Counted from the stretch's first letter, positions 42,576 through 55,105 are shown. The stretch: 64,000 nucleotides of DNA from Branchiostoma floridae (GCF_000003815.2 NC_049992.1:6485081-6549080), one strand, 5' to 3'. The notes: generated from the letters alone by a model not told the origin. Numbers and translations are program-made.

Positions 42576-45500
42576 ATGGCGGTGTTCCGACTCACCTTGG
42601 CCATCTTTCTCGTACTTGTGCATTTTACAACATTGATCACAGGACAGAAAGCGACACCTGCACCACAAGGTGAGTACGGATGGCCTATAGTATAGATATA
42701 ACAGTGATCGCTTAAGTTAGGGGGATAGGGTATAACTGTGATCGCTACAGTGGGCCTTTCCCCTTTTTGGTCATAAGACTAGGTCTACTGCACAGCTGTA
42801 CAGTTTGTATGGTTCAACCCGTAAACCAACTTTTAAGGCGTATTACATTGGTTTTGTAGAGTGAACTCTAGACACCTACTCTTAAGATCTTTTCGATAAG
42901 TATTGTGGATATCTTTACAGTGCTCGAGGTGTGGCAGTCTCCTGAACACGGTGCCTCCAAGTTTAAGTCCTTTCCGTTCGACTCGGAGCACGTTCCTAAT
43001 ACCCCTGTCACATTCGGCGAAAATCGATCGGACGACGATTCTGTGGCAATCGCCCGAGCATCGCTTATAATAATACCTTTATTGCACAACAATTGTACAA
43101 GGTACAAAGTACGGCTTATATGTGACAGGTACGGTTTTCAAGTGAAAAATACCCACAACCCTCTGTCGATCTAAATATGGCCGATCTTCCATTGATACGC
43201 CCGAAGATCGTTGATAACGTGACATGGGTTTTAACACAGTGACTGTGCCTCCAATTTTAAGTCATTTCCGTTCGACTCGGGGGGCGTTCCTAAAGCCGTA
43301 CGTGCACATATGTGCTGTCTACGTGCCAAAACGTGGGCAATCTTTTGGGATCCGTAGGTGGTAAGTACCGCCTTCGTACGAACTCGTAGAGAATCCGACG
43401 GATTTTGGAGCACGCAGACACGCCACCAGGCTGCGAATTCGTCCTCCAGTACGGGCGACGCGCCTGCCCTGTACAGCCTGAACGTTTTCAGAAATACGTG
43501 GCGGACATGGCCTCCCCCAAAAAAAACGAAAAATCAATTTATACTTACAAAGTGGATTTCTTAACAAGATATTGGGATGATGATATAGTTTACCACTGTC
43601 TCAGTTGGGTAAAAGTTTAGTCAACGTTTTTTTCATTGTTGGTAACATTGCTGTGTCGGTAAGTCTGTTGTGTTATTCAAATTAGCAAAAAAATCAGCGC
43701 ACCCCAATACAACGGATTTCTCGACATATGATGGAAAAAAAGACAAAATCTGCGAATAGGCACAGAATTCAACCAACATTCTGCCATGATAGGTAACTTC
43801 ATTGTCTAGGAAAATATTTGTATGGGAAAAACTACAGGCATTCCTACAGGCATTCCTACAGGCATTTCAACAACATATATACAGTAGGAAAATGCTTAAG
43901 GGCTAGAACTCTGTCAACATATGGTTATGGTTGGTAACGTTGGACCCCCACAATAGGACACCTATGTATACTTCTGCCCTGCAGCGTGACTGTAATTCCT
44001 GCACAGCTTTTCACCGCTTAACAGAAGTCTGTTTAGTCAAGCTTAGGGTGGGAAAGGTGGACTCTCACAACACTTGCGGCACCGGTGCGACACGGCGGGG
44101 TTCGTAGATCACTCAAACGAAATTTAGAGCTAATTAAGTAAAGAACGAATTTTCTTCCTTTTCGTGTATTTTGTTTTCTTCTAAGTCATGCTTTTACGTA
44201 TGACGCAATATCTGAATAATCAAAAATCGCGAAAATAACAAAACAATGCCGCAGTGAACGAGCCCCGCAGTGCCGCACAGGTGCCCCAAAGTCCAATGAG
44301 AGTCAACCTTAACTCACTGCACTTGGGGCACCGGTGTGGCATTGTGGTCTTCGAAAGATTATTCAACGAATTTTAGAAATAGAGAATGCATTTTCTGACG
44401 TTTTGTGTATTTTTTTCTAAGTCATACTTTTACGTATTACGAAATTCTAGATTATTTTAAAGAAATTGCGAAAATGACATAACAGTGCCGCAGTGAACGA
44501 ATCCCCCAGTATCGCACTGGTGCCCCCACGGTGAGTTACACCTTTAAGCTAAGGGCACAATTCGCTGCTCGTGCAATTTGTCCTTACGTTTCTTTGGAGG
44601 CCACGTCTGTCACGTATATCTTAAAAGGTTCAGACTGCAGATTGCACGCATGGGGAGGGGGGGGGGGGGGGTGCTGTGTATGGAGGGGGGATACAGTTTA
44701 GATCGTAGGAAGCTTTTAAGGTCACAATGCAATCGCTGCCTTGTGGAATGGGAGTTCTAGGAAACACATATTCTCATGTACCCCACCCCCACCAAGAGCA
44801 TGTAACGTTACAATAAAAATTTCAACCATGACCAGTGATATACATAATCCTTAGGTCAGTACATACATTGAGGAATTGTCACAACAAAAACATACGTCAC
44901 TGGGGCTAAACTATCAACATGGATAAGATGTTTAGAAGAGAAAAAAGGTTTTGGTTCAATGGTTGAAAAGCTGGTGTTATTTCTCGTTTGGTTGAGCGAG
45001 TTCCAATGCAAAGTGTTTGCACAGCTTAGAGTGTGGTGTAATAGATACGACTGCACGGCAAGTTGGATTTAAATAGAAGGCACTGACATCATTCTCACAA
45101 CTTGACATACACGATGACAGAAGAGGTATAGCTTTCAATAAACGTCGTGCCGGGTGCTTTAACCTGTAAGCCCAAAATGTATACAGGACTGGTCAACCGA
45201 GACCTGCTGTTAAGGGTGTGGGGATTGTTGTTGTCACAGAGATCTATCCTGCAAATGTAAACCGCCTTTGGGCAAGCTAAGGCACGCTAAATTGTACGGC
45301 GTACCGCGCTTTGTTCGGGGGTAAATTCAGACGCTTCAAGATCCGTCAAGATAGTTTCAAAGGGTGCTGTCAACCAGTAGAGTGCTGTCTTCTACGATTG
45401 GGTTATGGATTGAAGGAAGGGCAAGGTCGCCGGGTGGTCGTGCGACAGGCTTACAATCGCAAAACTAAGAGTGCAAGAGGGATTTTAAGTCTTGTACATG

Positions 45501-48500
45501 TCAGACAAGTGAAAACGTGAAGTTATGACGAAAATTCTTATTCGCTGAGCATGAAAGTTCATCTGTGTTGGTGGAGTACATTATAGAAAAAAATTGCTAA
45601 AATTTGCTTCCAACATTGTAATAACTGTAGGGACTTACCCTCTAAATTTTCGGTCAATCTCCGTCGACCACACTCAATAGAGACGGGGGGCGACATAGAC
45701 TTTCTGATACTTATGACCCCCTCTTGCAAAAGGGGTGTCTTCCTGACGTCACTGCTGGAGATAGAAAGGGTCATTCTGTGAACAAGGTCGACGGAGATCG
45801 ACCGAAAATTTAGAGGGTAAGTCCCTATAGTTATTACAGCGTTGGAAGTAAAGTTAAGCAACTTTTCTATAATGAAAATTGCTATTGTTAATCCTCGTTT
45901 ACTTTCTTTCTGTCATCTTCTGTATTTAAGAATAACAAGAACAAAAAGATAGAGTGGGCTGTTGTGAGTGTTTGGTCCGTGGTCCGTCGTGGATTGTTGC
46001 GCCCCGAACCGTGCCTGCCCCATTCCGTGCCCATTCAGGCACGGAACGTGGCACTGCCCGACTGCCCCGGTCTGTGCCCAGAAGCGCTGTCAATCACTAN
46101 NNNNNNNNNNNNNNNNNNNNNNNNNNNNNNNNNNNNNNNNNNNNNNNNNNNNNNNNNNNNNNNNNNNNNNNNNNNNNNNNNNNNNNNNNNNNNNNNNNNT
46201 AGTGATATCTAATTATTCTCGCACATGTTGACAAATAAGGCTAGATCTGGTCCTCGTAGACTCACACTAAATGATGTTCATGCATAAACCTGTGCATCGA
46301 AGACACAGAATTCAGCACGTATATGTGCGTGCCTCCCATTGATAGCACATTGAACCAGTCCACATATATTCATGACACAGTCCGGCGGCTCAGTGATCAA
46401 GTCTCCAAGCTTTGATGCTCCAGTTCGTTGTGTCAGACCTCAGTGCACAATTATGTGAGGCACAGTTTGTGCGCCGAGTCTTGGTTTGCCCCAAACCGTG
46501 CCTTGTGGTTAAATCTACAGCCTTGGATATATATATATATATATATATATATAATACATATCATTGTTGTAGCAAGGAGGAATATAACCTCCTTGGTTGT
46601 AGTAATCAGTGCTATGACATCCGTCTGTCTTTGCCAAATCAACTCTAAGTCCGTAACTGCTCCAAGACGAGCGTGAATTACGTTGATTCTTCCTCATCAC
46701 AGCACCCCGAAAAACAAAGATGGCGGGGCTGCAGGGAAAAAGCACGTTGGACAGACTCCTCCCCTTAAAACACTAAGCTCCGCCCCAAAGCACAGTATGG
46801 GACAAGGTCCCCTGCGTGCCCAGAACTGTGCGCGATTGGGCACAGTTCGGGGCAGTCCCCGCGTGTCCCAAACCGTGCTTTTGCCCCAGGCACGGTTTGG
46901 GGCACGCGGGGACTGCCCCAAACTGTGCCCAGGCACGGTTTGTGACAAGGCACGGTTCGGGGCGCAACATGGATAACTCTAAAGCTAACATCTGCAAGCC
47001 CTTTATAAATACAGATCATGTGTATGACGTGTAACAAAATAAACGTATCTTTGTCACTTAGCAACGGACACACATTGCTAAAGGTGGACTCTCACTGCAC
47101 TTGGGGCACCGGTGCGGCACTGTGGGGTTCGTTCACTGCGGCACTGTTTTGTCATTTTCGCGATTTTTGATAATCTAGATNNNNNNNNNNNNNNNNNNNN
47201 NNNNNNNNNNNNNNNNNNNNNNNNNNNNNNNNNNNNNNNNNNNNNNNNNNNNNNNNNNNNNNNNNNNNNNNNNNNNNNNNTCGAAGAAAATAACAAAACA
47301 GTGACGCAGTGAACGAACGCAGCAATGCCGCAAGCGTGCCGCACGTCAAGTGAGAGGGGGCCTTTATTCGTTGAATCATCCACGAACCCCGCAGTGCCGC
47401 ACCGGTGCCCCAAGTGCCGTGAGAGTGCACCTTAAGGCAGATTCCAACCCATGTGAACAAAAAAATAATACATGATTCTTGTTCAGCACGTTGATGAATA
47501 AAGAATGGAAGGAACTTTTAATGGGTACTCAGAGACAAATTGATGTCAGTACACAATAAGAGGCCATGACATATAGGAAATTAAGAAGAAGAAGAATTTC
47601 ATTTTCACGACAACTGTAAGAGATACAATGTGTGGCAACTTGACACAGTTTAACTTGACAACATGAGTTGCCTATCTAGTAATAATCTAAGAAACAAATC
47701 TATTTTACAAATGATAATAGAACAGATTCGTTTCCTATCGATGAAATTCGTTGGCTTCAGTGAAATTACCCGTTTTCAAAAGATACTCGTTCAGCTGTCT
47801 TGACAAGAATGATGTCACTAAGTTTCTTTACCTCAAACTGTAGTGATTAAATCAGAATTTCTTTTAGGAAAAAAAGAGATCCACCGCCCTATAGCTAAGC
47901 TTTTCTGGCCCACTACCGGCCATTGTCTTTTATGACAGCAATTTCAAAGTACTTTCTACAAAAAAGTTACGATGATATGAAATGTAACTTCGCCCCCATG
48001 CGTTTTGTGACGCCAAGACATTCAGAGACACTTGCCTGTCTATATGACCACGCTATAATCCCATTAAAAGAAAGTCAGATGCTTATTCATATAAATTCGA
48101 TAGGAAAATTAATTCTATTCTTTTGTATGTGGGCACCGGGTCTTGGTGATTTGCTATAGTAATGCAGGTGAACACCCAGTTTTTGCATCTCATGCTCTAG
48201 ACGAACTATGGCCACATTTTTGGGTGGTAAATAGCTTTTACTCCAAATGTTCAATGTTTCTTGATAGGCAGCACTGCGGCCGCTTCTGCGAGCAATGGAG
48301 ACTTGATGCTGTTCGAACGTGATGGGGGCAGCGGTAGCGGTGATGGAGGTAAGGGCAAACTACGCGTATTTATGCAATGTCTACAATAGTCTACTAGCTC
48401 TACTCTATTCTATTCTATTCTATTCTATTCTATTCTACTCTACACTACTCTACTCTACTCTACTCTACTCTACTCTACTCTACTCTACTCTACTCTACTC

Positions 48501-51500
48501 TACTCTACTCTTCTCTACTCTACTCTTCTCTACTCTACTCTACTCTACTCTACTCTACTCTACTCTACTCTTCACTACTCTGCTCTGCTCTGCTCTACTC
48601 TTCTCTACTCTGCTCTACTCTACTCTACTCTACTCTACTCTACTCTACTCTACTCTACTCTTCTCTACTCTACTCTACTCTACTCTACTCTACTCTACTC
48701 TACTCTACTCTACTCTACTCTTCACTACTCTGCTCTGCTCTGCTCTACTCTTCTCTATTCTACTCTACTCTACTCTACTCTACTCTACTCTACTCTACTC
48801 TACTCTACGCTACTTTACTCTACTCTACTCTACTCTACCTACTTTACTCTAGTCTACACTACACTACTCTACTCTACTCTACTCTGCTCTACTCTACTCT
48901 ACTCTACTCTACTCTACTCTATTTACTCTACTCTACTCTATTTACTCTACTCTACTCTACTCTACTCTCCTCTACTCTACTCTACTCTACACTACTCTAC
49001 GCTACTCTACTCTACTCTACTCTACTCTACTCTACTCTACTCTACTCTACTCTACTCTACTCTACTGTGTACTCTACAAGAGTTATTTCCCTGTATACAG
49101 TTACAACGCTGTCTTCACTATGGCATGTCTATCATCAGTATTCCAAATCCTTTTGATAATTTAATTATTGCAAAATTCATTTTCCTCCTTGATCTTCAAA
49201 GCCACAACGACAACACAGGATAACAGCATACCTGCTACTACAACATTGACCAACAACTCAACGTCACAAGCCAACAGTACCAATGCAACTTTAACCACAC
49301 CACCTTTAACTACGGCACTACCGACAACCACCCAACCTTTAGCCACTACTGCAGCGGCAGGTATGGGAATTCTATTGTTTTTTATTGTTATAAAGCTAAA
49401 CTTAGATAAATTTAGATATACCACATTCATCCGATTGATTCAATGTTATTAACACATAAGACGATGGGTAAGGGTAAAGTTATGTGGTAATTATAAGATT
49501 TAAAATTCATTGTACAAGTGCATGCAAATGTCCGTTAAGGAAATATAACGGCTCAATCGTAAGTATGAATCAGTAAGCCGAATAGTAACAAATCCAAATA
49601 TTTTACTTTGTCCATGAATCGGATATATAAGACTAAGCTTGAAGATAAGTTAGCGATGACATTCCAAAAAAAAAATATTCCTTACGTTTTGATGGACTTG
49701 ACTCTTTAGGTCACGTTGAAGTAATTTTTATCCAGGCATGCCAATGTGTTTTGGGTATGTTTGGTTTTGTTTGGTTGACCACTGTGAAAGGCACACGTTA
49801 AGCTATTGGTTTTATGAAATAAGACCAATCTGCATGCAACCAGCGTTAACACTTCAAATTTCCGGAATTTACCCTTCTTCTGCGGTGTGACGTCAGGCGC
49901 GCGTTTTAAACAGCCTATGTCGTGCCCCGTCTCTGATTAATGTCAGACGGTGAGCTCTAGGGACGATACAGATATCTAACCCCATGTCTCAACCTTTTTG
50001 AAATGCTGGATAGTGTTGCCATTTACCAACACAGATGGACATTTATGTTAAGTTACATGTAAGGATGTATTTCCAGTATCCGCAACCTGCAAGAATATCG
50101 GCACTGATTACGATGGCGACTCACTAATGTAAGTTAACATAGCTTACTCATACAATGGATCTTGATTTAGATAATTTTTATATTATTTTTAGATAGTTAT
50201 TTATTCTTGCATCTCCTTTTCTTCTTCTTATACATCTGGTCCAAAATTGACCTTCATGTTTAAAATAATCAACTGGATACCAAAATGGTCTATGTTACGA
50301 GGGTGAAGCCAAGAACAAAAGAAAATGATCTTTTTCTTTATTCTACAGCATCAGTTGTCCTGCTGGATGCTCTAGAGAAGGCTCTATCTGGGGTACTGGA
50401 ATCTACACAAGTGTGAGTGAACTTACTACAGCATATGGAGTTGTCAAATGTAGTAGGCACAATGCCCCAAAGGTGAAAGATACATCTAAGAGTACACTGC
50501 TCATCATTGTTTTCATCATCAGTTGATATGTAATACAGAGGTTCTTGGAACGTGGAAGCAAACTATACTTTCTTGATTACACCCTTAACTTAAACATATT
50601 GCTTCTCTAGACCAACCTATCTGCGTCGATATCGGCAAGTGCAGGCCTTAACTATAGAAAATTTCACCAGGCCGAAAACGTGTTCTGCTAACCCACACGA
50701 GTGCTATTATATGCTGCATTTAGGATTCGCCTGTTTGCAAGGCTGCCATCCACGACGGTAGAATCACAGACGACGGCGGGAGGGTGAGTGTGTACAGATG
50801 GTCCGGGCAGGTGTCGTACGAGGGGTCCACACAGAACGGTATTACCTCGGACAGGTAAGAGAAAGGGACACATAGACATACATGTATCATAATCGTTTTC
50901 GACGTTTGAAAATTAATCTTTCTTGCTACAAATCGTCCAGAAAAAAAGTTTTTATTTGAAATAACGATTTAGTGCTCACCGAGTAACGTGCGAGATTTTT
51001 CTTCTTTCTCCCATGTTATTAGAAAAATACATTTCATCTTTTAGAACTACATGTAACCTGCAAACATAACATAAGTTGTTCGTCTCACAGATGATATAAC
51101 GTACATGTACTAAACGGTTCTCTTTAATTAAAAATGCTGCTTTTTTCCCTTTTTATTCAGTTACGGCGATTGGAGGAGCTCTTTCGCTTTTAGACCAGGT
51201 AACTTCAGTGATTTCCTGCTCTTAGCTGCAGCTATAGGTACTAACTTAAGCTGAATCAAAGAGAAAGAAGGTCCCACACATCTGTTAAATAATTTCATTG
51301 TGCTTCAATCATTATGCAAAAATAATTTTGATTACCATTATCAATATATTTCCCTGAAAAACTTCTTGTCCCTAAACGGTGTTGTAACTGGCATGTTGAA
51401 AATTTGTAATTGCTNNNNNNNNNNNNNNNNNNNNNNNNNNNNNNNNNNNNNNNNNNNNNNNNNNNNNNNNNNNNNNNNNNNNNNNNNNNNNNNNNNNNNN

Positions 51501-52624
51501 NNNNNNNNNNNNNNNNNNNNNNNNNNNNNNNNNNNNNNNNNNNNNNNNNNNNNNNNNNNNNNNNNNNNNNNNNNNNNNNNNNNNNNNNNNNNNNNNNNNN
51601 NNNNNNNNNNNNNNNNNNNNNNNNNNNNNNNNNNNNNNNNNNNNNNNNNNNNNNNNNNNNNNNNNNNNNNNNNNNNNNNNNNNNNNNNNNNNNNNNNNNN
51701 NNNNNNNNNNNNNNNNNNNNNNNNNNNNNNNNNNNNNNNNNNNNNNNNNNNNNNNNNNNNNNNNNNNNNNNNNNNNNNNNNNNNNNNNNNNNNNNNNNNN
51801 NNNNNNNNNNNNNNNNNNNNNNNNNNNNNNNNNNNNNNNNNNNNNNNNNNNNNNNNNNNNNNNNNNNNNNNNNNNNNNNNNNNNNNNNNNNNNNNNNNNN
51901 NNNNNNNNNNNNNNNNNNNNNNNNNNNNNNNNNNNNNNNNNNNNNNNNNNNNNNNNNNNNNNNNNNNNNNNNNNNNNNNNNNNNNNNNNNNNNNNNNNNN
52001 NNNNNNNNNNNNNNNNNNNNNNNNNNNNNNNNNNNNNNNNNNNNNNNNNNNNNNNNNNNNNNNNNNNNNNNNNNNNNNNNNNNNNNNNNNNNNNNNNNNN
52101 NNNNNNNNNNNNNNNNNNNNNNNNNNNNNNNNNNNNNNNNNNNNNNNNNNNNNNNNNNNNNNNNNNNNNNNNNNNNNNNNNNNNNNNNNNNNNNNNNNNN
52201 NNNNNNNNNNNNNNNNNNNNNNNNNNNNNNNNNNNNNNNNNNNNNNNNNNNNNNNNNNNNNNNNNNNNNNNNNNNNNNNNNNNNNNNNNNNNNNNNNNNN
52301 NNNNNNNNNNNNNNNNNNNNNNNNNNNNNNNNNNNNNNNNNNNNNNNNNNNNNNNNNNNNNNGTTTTACCGGGGGGGGGGGGGGTGCTCTTATCTAAGCT
52401 ACAAAAAATACGTAATATACGTTTATAGTTTATAATAGTGATTTTTGCAAGTCTAATCCAATCTTTATTAACATAAAATAACATATCTACATCATGTATA
52501 ACCCCTGCAGAAAGTACAACAGCCTTACCTGTGGCCACAACAACTACCACCGCGACAACATCATTACCAGTGGCCACTACCACTACAACTGCGACAACAG
52601 CATTGCCGACTAGAAGACCTGAAG
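42576..52624 (+). CDS. Secreted LCCL-domain protein with mucin-like regions, partial
   Basis: Exons: 42576-42669, 48268-48348, 49202-49360, 50077-50128, 50349-50412, 50724-50854, 51161-51198, 52511-52624; all joins are in phase. The start is ATG 42576. Exon 1 is a signal peptide (MAVFRLTLAIFLVLVHFTTL, then ITGQK). Exons 2-3 encode a Gly/Ser patch and a Thr/Ser/Pro-rich stretch with N-glycosylation sites (NNST, NSTNAT), likely O-glycosylated. Exons 4-7 encode one LCCL domain, residues about 114-205: ATCKNIG, ISCPAGCSREGSIWGTGIYT, SPVCKAAIHDG, SYEGSTQNGIT, YGDWRSSFAF, with the four family cysteines. Exon 8, after a 948-bp gap, is again Thr-rich (LPVATTTTTATTSLPVAT). Boundaries of modules are phase 1. 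LCCL proteins include cochlin, vitrin, CRISPLD and Limulus factor C, so an extracellular-matrix or immune role is possible. The 3' end is not found, and more exons may be in the gaps. Confidence 0.85.
44054..44311. mobile_element. Palindromic MITE family A, copy 5
   Basis: Ends 'ggtggactctcacaacactt' and 'aaagtccaatgagagtcaac', enclosing the family body. It abuts copy 6 head to tail. Confidence 0.8.
44310..44549. mobile_element. Palindromic MITE family A, copy 6
   Basis: Ends 'aactcactgcacttggggca' and 'gcccccacggtgagtt'; more diverged than copy 5. The two adjacent copies suggest insertion next to, or into, an existing copy. Confidence 0.75.
45598..45856. mobile_element. Foldback element with inverted repeats of about 65 bp
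   Basis: Left arm reads 'gtaataactgtagggactta', 'ccctctaaattttcggtcaa', 'tctccgtcgacc'; the right arm is the inverse with few changes. The loop is about 120 bp with 'gaccccctcttgcaaaag'. Non-coding. Confidence 0.8.
45985..46975. mobile_element. TIR element with GGCACGGTTTGGGGC subterminal repeats
   Basis: The left end 'gttgcgccccgaaccgtgcc' is the inverse of the right end 'ggcacggttcggggcgcaac'. The motif GGCACGGTTYGGGGC and its inverse recur at least eight times near both ends, forming a nested palindrome around 46830-46960. A 100-bp gap (46100-46199) and a (TA)n run near 46527 lie inside. No transposase is recognised. Confidence 0.7.
46100..46199. other. Assembly gap (100 N)
   Basis: A run of exactly 100 N, so the size is probably a placeholder. 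Confidence 0.99.
47080..47434. mobile_element. Palindromic MITE family A, copies 7-8 around a gap
   Basis: The left part (to 47180) matches the common subtype 'gcacttggggcaccggtgcg'. After 100 N (47181-47280), the sequence matches a different subtype ('gcagcaatgccgcaagcgtg', as at 53580-53826) and then the common subtype again (47390-47434). The join across the gap may be artificial. Confidence 0.65.
48398..49073. repeat. (CTACT)n pentanucleotide satellite
   Basis: About 680 bp of CTACT units with variants CTATT, CTTCT, CTGCT and CACTA in longer higher-order blocks (for example near 48570-48610 and 48720-48760). It begins 50 bp after the donor of LCCL exon 2. Confidence 0.97.
51415..52362. 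other. Assembly gap (948 N)
   Basis: Lies in the LCCL gene between the last LCCL exon and the Thr-rich exon at 52511, and could hide further exons. A G-run at 52371-52384 borders it. Confidence 0.99.
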
Positions 52625-52983
52625 GTATGGAAAATCCGCTATTCTAATGTATATGTAGTATTATATAGTAGTAATGTAGCACGGTAGCACGCTAGTTATC
52701 TCCATGAAAAATGGAGATACTTGTTTTGGGTGTGTCTGTGCATGCATGTGTGTATGTTTGTATGTGTCTGTGTGTGTTTGTGTTTCAGGATTTTTTGTAT
52801 TCAGCATAACCTAAAAGTATCACGACGAATTGTAATTACATTTAGATGTGGGTAGGTGTTGGGGATCGAGATTTTGGGCCCCCTTTTTTCATTCATCTAG
52901 TATGTCTGTGCATCTTATTTTCCTTGAGTCATGGTGCATCTTATTTTCCTTGAGCCATGGTCCTTTGTTGTTAAATATGTATG

Positions 52984-53180
52984 ATGAAAGTTTGGCGCAG
53001 TGGCTGGGGCGTTGGACCCAGAACCAACAGGTCCCTGTTGAGTTCGATACTCGTCATGCCCCAATATTGTGCCCTTGTTAAAGGCACTTTACACTATATG
53101 TGTACCATTGTGGCGGTTTCGCGAAGCCCACCCAACCTAACGGCTAATCTGTCAAAAGACAGACGGTTACCAAAACGTCA
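52984..53180 (+). mobile_element. tRNA-derived SINE, short variant
   Basis: tRNA-like head 'gtttggcgcagtggctgggg' (box A like) and 'gttgagttcgatactcg' (box B like), then 'ttaaaggcactttacac' as in the SINE at 4776. The body is different and shorter. Confidence 0.65.
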
Positions 53181-53579
53181 GTGGAAATAAAGTGCAGTGG
53201 CTGTGTGAAAAGAGTCCATATGTTCAGTGACATACCAGCCTAATAAGACTATTCCGCGAGGTACATTGTTGCTTTAAGGTTGAAACAATGTAGCATGATA
53301 ACAATTCCTTACTCTGCCAAATCGCAACACCATGGGATCCCTTCATGAGAAATGCCACCTTTCAAAGTTCAACCATGTCAAAATGTCCGAACCTGTTAGT
53401 AGGAGTAGTTGATGGTGACTATTCCATGAATGAACTTGAAGAAGATAGTAAATCTTGCCCATTTACGGCGTATCTGCACAATGTCCCACGAGAGGTCTTG
53501 TAGCATGTCTCCGACACTTGAGGACTGACGAATACGGGGGCAAACCCAGCTGCACAGTCCTGCGGTGCGGCTGTGCGTT

Positions 53580-53826
53580 AAGGCCCCCTCTCACTTGACG
53601 TGCGGCACGCTTGCGGCATTGCTGCGTTCGTTCCCTGCGTCACTGTTTTGTTATTTTCTTCGATTTTTTATGATTCGGATATTGCGCAATACGTAAAAGT
53701 ATAACATAAAAGACGACAAAATATACAACAAGTAAGAAAATTCGTTCTTTATCTCTGAAATTCGTTGAGCATCTTCCGAACGCAGCAATGCCGCAAGCGT
53801 GCCGCACGTCAAGTGAGAGGGGGCCT
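53580..53826. mobile_element. Palindromic MITE family A, copy 9 (variant subtype)
   Basis: Nearly perfect palindrome with ends 'aaggccccctctcacttgac' and the inverse. The body has 'gttcgttccctgcgtcactg' and 'gcaatacgtaaaagtat'. It runs directly into the 708-bp gap. Confidence 0.8.
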
Positions 53827-54534
53827 NNNNNNNNNNNNNNNNNNNNNNNNNNNNNNNNNNNNNNNNNNNNNNNNNNNNNNNNNNNNNNNNNNNNNNNNNN
53901 NNNNNNNNNNNNNNNNNNNNNNNNNNNNNNNNNNNNNNNNNNNNNNNNNNNNNNNNNNNNNNNNNNNNNNNNNNNNNNNNNNNNNNNNNNNNNNNNNNNN
54001 NNNNNNNNNNNNNNNNNNNNNNNNNNNNNNNNNNNNNNNNNNNNNNNNNNNNNNNNNNNNNNNNNNNNNNNNNNNNNNNNNNNNNNNNNNNNNNNNNNNN
54101 NNNNNNNNNNNNNNNNNNNNNNNNNNNNNNNNNNNNNNNNNNNNNNNNNNNNNNNNNNNNNNNNNNNNNNNNNNNNNNNNNNNNNNNNNNNNNNNNNNNN
54201 NNNNNNNNNNNNNNNNNNNNNNNNNNNNNNNNNNNNNNNNNNNNNNNNNNNNNNNNNNNNNNNNNNNNNNNNNNNNNNNNNNNNNNNNNNNNNNNNNNNN
54301 NNNNNNNNNNNNNNNNNNNNNNNNNNNNNNNNNNNNNNNNNNNNNNNNNNNNNNNNNNNNNNNNNNNNNNNNNNNNNNNNNNNNNNNNNNNNNNNNNNNN
54401 NNNNNNNNNNNNNNNNNNNNNNNNNNNNNNNNNNNNNNNNNNNNNNNNNNNNNNNNNNNNNNNNNNNNNNNNNNNNNNNNNNNNNNNNNNNNNNNNNNNN
54501 NNNNNNNNNNNNNNNNNNNNNNNNNNNNNNNNNN
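53827..54534. other. Assembly gap (708 N)
   Basis: Bordered on the left by a palindromic MITE, a plausible cause of the assembly break. Confidence 0.99.
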
Positions 54535-54764
54535 ATGTAGTACGCCAAGTCCTTACTTTGTGACCTTCAAAAGGGGTCAAAGGTCAATGCAAATGACAGA
54601 TATAATCGTTAATAAAAACACAGTAAATGTGTGACTTGACGTGAAGTTTGCATACATATACTTATATATTAACAAAAATACTTATTCTAGTACTTGTTTG
54701 ACCAACTGAACTAGACTCATCAATACGTAAATACAATCCAGGAATAACTGGCGTGGATCCAAAG

Positions 54765-55105
54765 CGCATGGTCTTTTTAGCGAATGCCCACAAACGCCCA
54801 CTCTAGAGAAGTCCGCGCTGCACGAATCTCATTTTTTTTGCTTGGAATATGTCCACGTTGTGCTCCCATGTATTAATCCTGAGTTTCAAGTCAATCCATT
54901 GACCCGAAGTGACATAAATCAAAGTTTTCGATTCTCGATGGTCTTTTTAGCGAACGCCCAGCAAAATGTCTTTTTAGCGAATGCCCACTATATCCACAAA
55001 AATATCGGCCGTCGCGCAACGACACCTAAACCTACCGCCACAAACATGTTCAAGATGGTGTCCCATTGATGTGTACGGAGTTTCCGTGCTTTACAAGCAT
55101 TTTAA
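54765..55105. repeat. Repeat G, copy 2
   Basis: Matches 10290-10705, with 'gtctttttagcgaatgccca' present three times (near 54768, 54941, 54968). It ends after 'ggtgtcccattgatgtgtac' and 'tttccgtgctttacaagc'. Confidence 0.65.

Larger units (their letters stand above)
42670..48267. other. First intron of the LCCL gene, repeat-filled
   Basis: 5.6 kb holding SINE-related fragments (about 42920-42990 and 43230-43290), MITE A copies (44054-44311, 44310-44549, 47080-47434), a long palindrome (45598-45856), the TIR element at 45985-46975 and two 100-bp gaps. A GC-richer stretch at 43300-43520 has frames on both strands but no recognisable protein. No exon is required by phase between 42669 and 48268. 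Confidence 0.6.
52625..54764. other. Downstream intron or flank of the LCCL gene
   Basis: Contains 'ccatgaaaaatggagatac', a hairpin motif followed by a GT-rich run (52703-52790), a SINE (52984-53180), MITE A copy 9 (53580-53826) and a 708-bp gap (53827-54534). No exon recognised. The donor at 52625 shows the gene continues. Confidence 0.5.

Noticed and set aside
43300..43620. Possible exon of the LCCL gene (frames on both strands)
   Set aside because: No matching splice sites and phase, no recognisable domain, and the neighbouring sequence is SINE-derived.
48319..48852. Open frame of 177 codons with Leu/Tyr/Ser repeats
   Set aside because: It is a translation of the (CTACT)n satellite; the frame is open only because the repeat lacks stops in that phase.
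51300..54634. Long frames across N runs
   Set aside because: Runs of N contain no stops; these are assembly-gap artefacts.
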